From contig NZ_LN879457.1 in NCBI RefSeq assembly GCF_001403615.1, forward strand, positions 558,001 through 622,000: 64,000 bases of DNA, given 5' to 3'. Positions 57,414 through 64,000 of this stretch are shown one piece after another (the stretch's first letter is position 1; every line of letters starts with the position of its first letter). The position numbers were made by a program, and so were the translations under genes. Origin of the DNA: Desnuesiella massiliensis (GTDB lineage Bacteria > Bacillota > Clostridia > Clostridiales > Clostridiaceae). The notes under the pieces are model-generated. The model saw nothing but the letters and a program-made list of their open reading frames with translations, ran no database searches and was not told where the DNA came from.

Positions 57414-58535
57414 ATGAATTTTCTTACCATAGCTAAATATAGAATAATTCAATATATGAGGGATAAAAAATCCTTAGTGTCTATGCTTATAATACCAGTG
57501 CTTTTAATAGCCATATTAGGCAATGCCTTAGGAAATAGTGAGGATTTTGCTGCTAAAAATATAGGAAAAATAAATGTATTATATGTTAATAATGCTAGTG
57601 GAACTAGCGGAGAGAATTTTGAAAATTTTATAAACCTAAAGGAACTTTCTGATATTATAAAACCTACTAAAATAGAGAATATAGACGAAGGAAAGAAGCT
57701 TATTGAAAAAAAGCAATACGAGGCCTTGGTTATATATGATGAGAACATTGAAGGTAAATTTAAGGTAGTTGGTAGTGATTACAATAGCTTGAAGGTATCT
57801 ATAGTTAAGAATATAATGGATGCTTATGCTGATAAGGCGAATAGCTTTGAAGCTCTAGCTAAGCTAAGAACTAGAGACTTTTCTATAAAGCAGTCTAATA
57901 ATATAGATTCACAGGTAATAACTATTTCAGGGAAAAAACCTAGTGCTACAGATTATTATGCTATAACTATGCTCATAATGATTATAATGTTTGGAGCTAT
58001 TTATGCTAACTTTGCTATAGACAAAGATTACTATAGTGTGGTGGGAGGAAGAATTAAATCAGCACCTGTAAGGCTTTGGCAGGTGTTTCTAGGAGAAGGT
58101 ATAGGAGTAGTATTTACCCTTCTATGGCAGATTATAATTTTACTTGTGGTATCTAGATTTGCATTTAAAGTTAATTTTGGGAACAGCTTACCGGTTATAT
58201 TCATAACTGCTTTATCTTTAGCTATCATGTCTACTATGCTTGGAATATTTGCTTGCATGATAACTAAAAAAGGTTTATATGGGTTAGCTCTTTTAAATAT
58301 TTTAGTGCCTATCTTTACCTTCCTAGGTGGCGGATTTGTAAAGATAGATTTTGGTCAGGGGCTATTAGGAAAGTTATCTCGTATAACACCAAATTATTTG
58401 GCTCAAAATGCTATATTTAAAAGTATTTATGGAGGAGCTTCCAATGAGATATTTTTAAGCATTTTAGGTATATGGATTTTAACCTTTGTATTATTTATAG
58501 GAGCTAAGCTTGCTGGAAGGAGGGACATAGAATAA
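57414..58535 (+). CDS. ABC-2 type exporter permease
   Basis: Membrane subunit of 373 residues: an N-terminal helix (SLVSMLIIPVLLIAILGNAL), a large extracytoplasmic domain (about 40-175), then five to six helices such as YYAITMLIMIIMFGAIYANF and LALLNILVPIFTFLGGGFVK. This is the ABC2_membrane_3 (YhgE/DrrB-like) layout. Its stop overlaps the start of the next permease gene. Substrate unknown; drugs, peptides or lipids are possible. Confidence 0.92.
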   Translation: MNFLTIAKYRIIQYMRDKKSLVSMLIIPVLLIAILGNALGNSEDFAAKNIGKINVLYVNNASGTSGENFENFINLKELSDIIKPTKIENIDEGKKLIEKKQYEALVIYDENIEGKFKVVGSDYNSLKVSIVKNIMDAYADKANSFEALAKLRTRDFSIKQSNNIDSQVITISGKKPSATDYYAITMLIMIIMFGAIYANFAIDKDYYSVVGGRIKSAPVRLWQVFLGEGIGVVFTLLWQIIILLVVSRFAFKVNFGNSLPVIFITALSLAIMSTMLGIFACMITKKGLYGLALLNILVPIFTFLGGGFVKIDFGQGLLGKLSRITPNYLAQNAIFKSIYGGASNEIFLSILGIWILTFVLFIGAKLAGRRDIE

Positions 58536-59638
58536 TGACAGTTTATTTAACAAATCTAAAAAGACTATTTAGGAATAAAGTAAATATATTATTTGTAGTA
58601 ATCTTACCTCTAATATTTATGGTTATAGCTTTTTCAGGCTCTAACGGAACAGAGCCATTAAAGGTTACTGTAGTGGATAAGGATAGTACAGAGCTTTCAA
58701 ATAAGCTTATAGACAATATAAAAGCTAAAGGAAAAGTGATTCTAGATAATGAGGAAAACATCCAAAAAAACTTGGTGGATAATAAAACTGATTACGCCAT
58801 AGTTATACCAAAAGGTTTTACAGAGGACTTAATTGCTGGCAAAGATATTGCTTTAAAGAGCTATGAAGTAAAAGAAGGAAATGCAGCTATGTCCATAAAA
58901 CTTTCTTTAGATGGCTATTTAAATAATGTAAAGAAGATAGCTTCCGTGTCAAAAGGCAGCAAGGAAGAATTCTATAAGGGTCTTAGCTATTATGAACAAG
59001 GTAGTCATAAGGTTCAATATGAAAGTGTGGATAAGGGAGTGGGAAATAAGTCAAAAACCGCAGCAGCTCTTGGATTTATAGTTATGAATATGCTGTTTTT
59101 AACTACCTCCACTACCAATATGCTTATAAAGGATAAAGAAAAAAATCTATTTACAAGATACTTTACTACTCCTTTAACTAGGGGAAGATACATTGTAGAA
59201 AATCTACTAAGCTTTTTAACAGTATCTGTAGTTCAAGTTATATTGTTCTTTGTATTGATGAAATATATGTTTAAGTTTAACTTAGGAGATAGACCTTTTG
59301 AAATACTGATATTATTTATAATATTTGCAGTATTCACTGTGTCCTTAGGTTTATTTATATCCACTAACTCCAAGGATTTAAGGCAATCTGGAGCTATAAG
59401 CTCCCTTGTTAATATACCTTTTGCCATGCTTGGCGGCTGCTTCTGGCCTAGAGATATAATGCCTAATTTCTTAAAAACCATATCAGAATTCATACCTACT
59501 ACCTGGATTAATGTGGCTAGCAATGAGATCCTATATGGAGAAAGCTTATCCTATGTTATAAACAATATACTATTCTTAGCTATACTAACAGTAATACTTC
59601 TAATATTATCTGTAAGAAAATTAAGGAACAATGATTAG
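58535..59638 (+). CDS. ABC-2 type exporter permease, second subunit
   Basis: Membrane subunit of 367 residues with the same architecture as its neighbour: N-terminal helix INILFVVILPLIFMVIAFSG, an extracytoplasmic domain, then helices including ALGFIVMNMLFLTTSTTNML, VSLGLFISTNSKDLRQSGAI and MLGGCFWPRDIMP. The two permeases probably form a heterodimer. Start and previous stop share TAATG. Confidence 0.92.
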   Translation: MTVYLTNLKRLFRNKVNILFVVILPLIFMVIAFSGSNGTEPLKVTVVDKDSTELSNKLIDNIKAKGKVILDNEENIQKNLVDNKTDYAIVIPKGFTEDLIAGKDIALKSYEVKEGNAAMSIKLSLDGYLNNVKKIASVSKGSKEEFYKGLSYYEQGSHKVQYESVDKGVGNKSKTAAALGFIVMNMLFLTTSTTNMLIKDKEKNLFTRYFTTPLTRGRYIVENLLSFLTVSVVQVILFFVLMKYMFKFNLGDRPFEILILFIIFAVFTVSLGLFISTNSKDLRQSGAISSLVNIPFAMLGGCFWPRDIMPNFLKTISEFIPTTWINVASNEILYGESLSYVINNILFLAILTVILLILSVRKLRNND

Positions 59639-59668
59639 AATGTGAAGTGTAAGACGCTTCTTAAATTA

Positions 59669-59702
59669 AAGCAGAAGAACTCATTTAAAGGTTCTTCTGC
59701 TT
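59669..59702. terminator. Shared terminator of the ABC-2 operon and the CGNR gene
   Basis: AAGCAGAAGAAC and GTTCTTCTGCTT form a perfect 12-bp stem. It overlaps the last codons of the convergent CGNR gene. T runs on both sides are modest. Confidence 0.7.
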
Positions 59703-60221
59703 AGCTCTAAATCTACGAACCTTCATTAAATTTCCACAAGAGTCACAGCACCATCTCTTAGTATGATTTTTACTCCTATCGTAAAAAATGAATTTACATT
59801 CAGGATTTTCACAAATTTTTATATTATTTAACTGAGTATCAAGCAGTAATTCTGCAAAGGATAATGCTATTTCGCTTATGATATAATCCCAGCTATAGTT
59901 CATGGGCTTAGTGACTAATTTAAGCTTATGATCCTCATTCTCTATAGATCTAAAAACTGGATACAATGAAAGATAAATGTTTAGTTTATCTAAAAGTTCT
60001 TTTGATATATTTTTATGTTCCTTCCATTCGTTAAAAATATTAATTAATAAAGTTCGTAAATCCACAAGTTGATTAACTTGGTAAGAGGAAGGCATTTCTA
60101 AATTATTGAACCCCCATTTAGTAAGAAATTTATCTATCCAGTATTTGGTACCAAGGGGCTCTATAGAGTCATGAGAAACATACCATTGGCTATTGATTAA
60201 ATCAAAACAAATAAAATCCAT
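59685..60221 (-). CDS. CGNR zinc-finger protein
   Basis: Protein of 178 residues. The C-terminal CGNR finger has ICENPECKFIFYDRSKNHTK, RWCCDSCGNLMKVRRFR, with four cysteines and the CGN motif. The N-terminal part is an ABATE-like all-helical domain that probably binds a ligand. CGNR proteins are presumed transcription regulators. ATG 60221 has GGAGG; an upstream extension to 60278 is unlikely. It is divergent from the arginase-family gene, a candidate target. Confidence 0.85.
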   Translation of the reverse strand: MDFICFDLINSQWYVSHDSIEPLGTKYWIDKFLTKWGFNNLEMPSSYQVNQLVDLRTLLINIFNEWKEHKNISKELLDKLNIYLSLYPVFRSIENEDHKLKLVTKPMNYSWDYIISEIALSFAELLLDTQLNNIKICENPECKFIFYDRSKNHTKRWCCDSCGNLMKVRRFRAKQKNL

Positions 60222-60338
60222 GACGTGTAACCTCCAAAAATCATTATTGACAATTACAATATAGGGTGATATATTCAAATTATAGTATAGTAACTATTAA
60301 AATTCAATATTAAGGGTTACTGAAAATGGAGGGGTTTT

Positions 60339-61202
60339 ATGGAAATAAAAGTGGTTGGTATTCCTAGCTTTGCAGGAGCTTTATACTCTGGAACAGAGGC
60401 AGCGCCTGAAGCCATGCGAAAAGCAGGCTTAATAGAGTTGCTGAAAGAAGAAGGTATAGAGGTAAAAGATTTAGGAGACATTGCAGTACCTAGCTACATG
60501 CCAAGGCACAATATAGCACCTATTCGAAATTGGCCTGCACCTAGGATTGTCTGGGAAGAAATATGTAAATCCTCTTATCAGTGGTTTGGTAAAGAAGAAT
60601 TTATTTTAATATTAGGCGGAGATTGCAGTATTGTTGCAGGAACTGTAAATGCATTGTATAGCCTATATGGAGATAAAACACATTTAATAGCCATTGATGG
60701 ACATCTAGACACGGTAAAGCCTTCAGTGGACAAGTCTATTGGAGCCGCTGCTATGGGTTTATGGTTTCTTACTAATGAAAATATGTTTTTTAATAAACCA
60801 AGTGAATTCCATGGTAGAAATATAAGAGTAGTAGGACATCATCAAGAGGGAGAAGTTATAAAAGATATGCCTCTATATTCTCTTGATTATATTGGTAAGA
60901 AAGGTATAAAGAATGCAGCTGAAGAAATTTTAGCGTCTCTTCCTTCTGATGCCAAGGTAATAATACACTTAGACTTGGATGTTCTTTATAAGGAAGAACT
61001 TTATGCAGTTTATTCACCTAGTGATAAGGGAATGAAGATTAAAGAGTTAGAACTGCTTTTGGCTACTATTATTTCTGATAGTAGAGTGGTAGGATTAGAA
61101 GTTACTGAATTTTCAGCTATAAAAGATTTAGAAGGAAATGAGGCTTATAAGGTAACTAAGTTATTAGCTGAGGCTTTAAAAGCGAAGTATAAATTTGTTT
61201 AA
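60339..61202 (+). CDS. Arginase/agmatinase-fold protein with altered metal motifs
   Basis: Ureohydrolase-fold protein of 287 residues. It starts IKVVGIPSFAGALYSGTEAA and shows recognisable but changed metal motifs. GGDHS is GGDCS (Cys for the first His ligand), DAHxD is DGHLD, and SxDxDxxDP is HLDLDVLYKEE. The late Glu region EVTEFS is near normal. Loss of a His ligand and of the DP motif makes classical arginase activity doubtful. It may act on a different substrate or use another metal set. Confidence 0.82.
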   Translation: MEIKVVGIPSFAGALYSGTEAAPEAMRKAGLIELLKEEGIEVKDLGDIAVPSYMPRHNIAPIRNWPAPRIVWEEICKSSYQWFGKEEFILILGGDCSIVAGTVNALYSLYGDKTHLIAIDGHLDTVKPSVDKSIGAAAMGLWFLTNENMFFNKPSEFHGRNIRVVGHHQEGEVIKDMPLYSLDYIGKKGIKNAAEEILASLPSDAKVIIHLDLDVLYKEELYAVYSPSDKGMKIKELELLLATIISDSRVVGLEVTEFSAIKDLEGNEAYKVTKLLAEALKAKYKFV

Positions 61203-61220
61203 CAACCCAGTTTATGGAAA

Positions 61221-61263
61221 AACACTAGTCAGATGTATAATACGCTGACTAGTTATTTTTTTT
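61221..61263 (+). terminator. Terminator before RNase J
   Basis: ACTAGTCAG pairs with CTGACTAGT, followed by TATTTTTTTT. Similar in sequence to the terminator at 63043. Confidence 0.85.
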
Positions 61264-61336
61264 AAGATGTGTTAATCAAGGAATTAAATCTTGCACTATA
61301 AGGCAAAATAAAAGAAAAAACAAAGGAGTAGATTTA

Positions 61337-63001
61337 ATGGGAAATGAAGGTAGTGTAAGAGTTATTCCTTTAGGCGGACTTGGAGAAATAGGAAAGAATA
61401 TAACAGCCATTGAATATAAAGATGAAATCATTGTTATAGACTGTGGAGTATCCTTTCCAGAGGAAGAGATGTATGGTGTGGATTTAGTAATTCCTGATAT
61501 AAGCTATCTATTAGATAATAAGGATAAGGTAAAAGGTATTTTTATAACTCATGGACATGAAGATCATATAGGTTCATTACCCTATGTGTTAAAACAATTA
61601 AATGTACCGCTTTACGGCACCAGATTAAGCTTAGGAATAGTTGAAAATAAATTGAAAGAGCATAATATGCTGTCAGATTGTAAGCTTAATGGTGTAGAAG
61701 CTGGAGATGTGATAGAAATAGAGAATTTAAAAATTGAGTTTATAAGAAATACTCATAGTATATCGGATTCCTGCTGTCTGGCTATTCATACACCAGTAGG
61801 GGTACTTTTTCACACAGGGGATTTTAAAATAGACTACACTCCTATAGATGGGCTAGTAATGGATTTAGAGCGCATCTCTAGTCTAGGTAAACAAGGTGTG
61901 CTGCTACTTATGGCTGATAGTACCAACGTAGAACGCCCTGGTCATACTATTTCAGAAAAAGCTATAGGAGAGACCTTAACTAGGATCTTTTCTACAGCTC
62001 CAGGTAGGGTTATTGTAGCAACCTTTGCTTCAAATATAGCAAGAATGCAGCAGATAGTAAATTCTTCTGTGAAGTATGGGAGGAAGGTAGTATTTAGTGG
62101 AAGAAGTATGGAAAACATATCTCAGGTAGCCATGGATTTAGGATATCTTCATATACCTGAAGGACAGATTATAAGTGTAGATGAAATGGGTAATTACAAT
62201 AATGAACAGATAACCATAATAACCACTGGAAGTCAAGGAGAGCCTATGTCTGCACTATCTAGAATAGCCTTTTCCACTCATAGAAAAATTAAGGTTGAGC
62301 CAAAGGACTTGTTTATTATTTCTGCATCTCCTATTCCTGGAAATGGAAAGATGATATCTAGAGTAATTAACCAGTTATTTAAAAAGGGTGTAGATGTAAT
62401 CTATGAAGCTTTAGAAGAAGTGCATGTATCGGGTCACGCCTATCAAGAAGAGTTAAAACTAATCCATACATTAGTGCATCCTAAATATTTTATGCCTGTT
62501 CATGGTGAATATAGACATTTGAAGCATCATGCTGATTTGGCACATAAATTAGGCATGGATGAGGATAAGATTTTCACCTTAGATACTGGAGATGTTTTAG
62601 AGATATCAAGCAGCGAGGCTAGAATATCTGAAAGAGTCCGCACGGGAGCTGTGTTTGTAGATGGCCTTGGAGTGGGAGATGTAGGTAATATAGTGCTTAG
62701 AGATAGAAGGCACCTAGCTCAAGATGGTATGCTCACTATAGTTGTTACTATAGAAAAAGAATCTCATAGTATCATAGCAGGTCCAGATATAATCACCAGA
62801 GGTTTTGTGTATGCAAAGGAATCTCAGGCTTTGATTAATGAAATAAAGGAAATTACAAAGAAAGAGTTAGAGGATTGCTTAGAAAATAAAATCCTTGAAA
62901 TCTATGTATTAAAGGCTAGTATAAAAAAATCTCTGGAGAAGTTTTTATATGAAAAAATAAAAAGAACGCCAAGTATTCTTCCTATAATCATGGAAATATA
63001 A
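61337..63001 (+). CDS. rnj: Ribonuclease J
   Basis: Metallo-beta-lactamase/beta-CASP RNase of 554 residues, with endonuclease and 5'-3' exonuclease activity in mRNA decay and rRNA maturation. It has VIPLGGLGEIGKNITAIEY, the metal motif IFITHGHEDHIGSLPYVL, HTGDFKID, the beta-CASP stretch MADSTNVERPGHTISEK and VHVSGHAYQEEL, MPVHGEYRH, and a C-terminal domain. It is a single gene between two look-alike terminators. Confidence 0.96.
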   Translation: MGNEGSVRVIPLGGLGEIGKNITAIEYKDEIIVIDCGVSFPEEEMYGVDLVIPDISYLLDNKDKVKGIFITHGHEDHIGSLPYVLKQLNVPLYGTRLSLGIVENKLKEHNMLSDCKLNGVEAGDVIEIENLKIEFIRNTHSISDSCCLAIHTPVGVLFHTGDFKIDYTPIDGLVMDLERISSLGKQGVLLLMADSTNVERPGHTISEKAIGETLTRIFSTAPGRVIVATFASNIARMQQIVNSSVKYGRKVVFSGRSMENISQVAMDLGYLHIPEGQIISVDEMGNYNNEQITIITTGSQGEPMSALSRIAFSTHRKIKVEPKDLFIISASPIPGNGKMISRVINQLFKKGVDVIYEALEEVHVSGHAYQEELKLIHTLVHPKYFMPVHGEYRHLKHHADLAHKLGMDEDKIFTLDTGDVLEISSSEARISERVRTGAVFVDGLGVGDVGNIVLRDRRHLAQDGMLTIVVTIEKESHSIIAGPDIITRGFVYAKESQALINEIKEITKKELEDCLENKILEIYVLKASIKKSLEKFLYEKIKRTPSILPIIMEI

Positions 63002-63042
63002 TTTTAACAATAGAGAAGTTCCCTACTTAAGGCATTGTAAAA

Positions 63043-63087
63043 AATAGCTAGTCAAATATACGAGTAGACTGACTAGTTATTTTTTTA
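63043..63087 (+). terminator. Terminator after RNase J, nested in a larger inverted repeat
   Basis: AATAGCTAGTCA pairs with TGACTAGTTATT, then seven Ts. An outer inverted repeat CCCTACTTAAGGCAT (63021-63035) with ATGCCT...TTTAAGTAGGG (63087-63109) encloses it. Related to the terminator at 61221. Confidence 0.85.
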
Positions 63088-63203
63088 TGATGCCTAATTC
63101 TTTAAGTAGGGAATTTTGCAATTATAATAGCTTTATTTTAATATAGAAGATATAATATATTGATGAAAAACTAAAAATCAATAAGAATCAAAGGTGGTAC
63201 TAA

Positions 63204-63950
63204 ATGAGAAATTTAAAAATGGTAATAGAATATGATGGAACTAGATATAAGGGATGGCAAAAGCAAAATCATAAGGATAGCAGTGTTTCTACTATACAGG
63301 ATAAAATAGAAAATGTATTATCTAAAATGACAGGAGAAAATATTCAGCTAATAGGCTGTGGAAGAACGGATTCAGGGGTACATGCTGAAAACTATATAGC
63401 AAATTTTCATACTGATTGTGACTTAAGCATAGATACCATGCTTAATTATCTATATGAATTTTTACCTGAAGATATAGTAGTAAAATCCATGAAGGATACT
63501 AGTGAGAGATTTCACGCAAGATATAATGTAAAGTCAAAGACCTATGTGTATAGAATAAACAATAGCAAATTTAGGAATGTGTTTAACAGAAAGTTTGTCT
63601 ATCATACAGATGAGAACCTTAACTTAAATGAAATGAGAAGGGCAGCAGAGGTTTTAATAGGAACTCATGACTTTCAGAGCTTTACTAGTTTAAAACCTAA
63701 CACTAAATCTACTCTTAGAACTATTAACTACATAGAAATAAAAGAAAATCAGGATATGATAGAAATAGAGGTAAATGGAAATGGATTCTTATTAAATATG
63801 GTAAGGATCATTGTAGGAACCCTTTTAGAAGTAGGTAAAGGCGAGCTTAGTCCTTTAGGTGTAGAAAAAATATTAAACCAAAAGAAAAGATCTGAGGCGG
63901 GACCTATAGCTCAGGCAAAGGGTTTATGCTTAAAAAGTATTGAATATTAG
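63204..63950 (+). CDS. truA: tRNA pseudouridine synthase A
   Basis: Converts uridines 38-40 of tRNA anticodon stems to pseudouridine. It has 248 residues. Motifs include MVIEYDGTRYKGWQKQ, the catalytic Asp in IGCGRTDSGVHAENYI, RFHARYNVKSKTYVYRI, GTHDFQSFTS and GNGFLLNMVRIIVGTL. It is a typical length and complete; the last 50 bases of the window after it show nothing. Confidence 0.97.
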   Translation: MRNLKMVIEYDGTRYKGWQKQNHKDSSVSTIQDKIENVLSKMTGENIQLIGCGRTDSGVHAENYIANFHTDCDLSIDTMLNYLYEFLPEDIVVKSMKDTSERFHARYNVKSKTYVYRINNSKFRNVFNRKFVYHTDENLNLNEMRRAAEVLIGTHDFQSFTSLKPNTKSTLRTINYIEIKENQDMIEIEVNGNGFLLNMVRIIVGTLLEVGKGELSPLGVEKILNQKKRSEAGPIAQAKGLCLKSIEY

Positions 63951-64000
63951 AATACAGTAAAAAATAATAATTAACATAAAACATGCAAAAACCTAATGCT

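Overview
The window is strongly AT-rich DNA from a low-GC Gram-positive anaerobe. It is most likely a Clostridium sensu stricto or close relative, inferred from codon use, GGAGG ribosome binding sites, TTG/GTG starts, a clostridial-type glycine cleavage operon and YIEGIA, hemerythrin and RNase J genes. No rRNA, tRNA, CRISPR array or transposase gene was seen.

Layout. 1-8.4 kb: a partial VIT-type transporter, an ATP-cone protein, YitT, a methyltransferase, a DUF3795 protein with a WYL regulator, a chemotaxis receptor, a TetR regulator with its operator and a small membrane target gene, and a SanA/YdcF-type protein. 8.4-15.6 kb: a complete glycine cleavage operon (gcvT-gcvH-gcvPA-gcvPB-lpd-lplA) behind a tandem glycine riboswitch. 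15.8-21.6 kb: a three-subunit molybdenum hydroxylase, a MocA-like cytidylyltransferase, and a YIEGIA membrane protein with its small partner. 21.8-35 kb: an accessory stretch with small regulators and gene fragments (an alpha/beta-hydrolase tail, a kptA remnant with an in-frame stop, a YetF tail). It includes a row of polymorphic-toxin-immunity-like genes (DUF6892, TPR, SUKH, SUFU and several unknowns) without any toxin, then copA-copZ with a CsoR-like operator. 35-41.2 kb: an amino-sugar PTS-nanE-RpiR module, hemerythrin and a SIS protein. 41.4-46.3 kb: an MBL hydrolase and a heterodimeric BmrCD-like ABC exporter behind an unusual leader with tiny ORFs and two terminators. 46.4-50.9 kb: a PRD/EIIA activator with ascorbate-type EIIB and EIIC and a TrpA-like enzyme. 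51-60 kb: a UvrA-like ABC ATPase with MarR, LOG, DMT and LysR genes, a three-gene ABC-2 exporter and a CGNR protein. 60.3-64 kb: an arginase-fold protein, RNase J and TruA.

Most notable. A hairpin-forming element of about 100 bp occurs inside the second aptamer of the glycine riboswitch (8630-8731), and again inside the loop of the hemerythrin terminator (39781-39882). A broken third copy lies at about 27750-27803. The inner stems of the two full copies differ by a compensatory base-pair change, so the element is probably a structured RNA-compatible mobile repeat that tolerates or prefers hairpin loops. Other leads are three TGAAC-N3-GTTCA operators that may join distant genes into one TetR regulon, the attenuator-like leader of the ABC exporter, the TrpA homologue in a PTS operon that keeps both catalytic acids, and the immunity-gene array.

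All calls come from reading motifs and translations by eye. Family names are from memory of the families; no database search was run.
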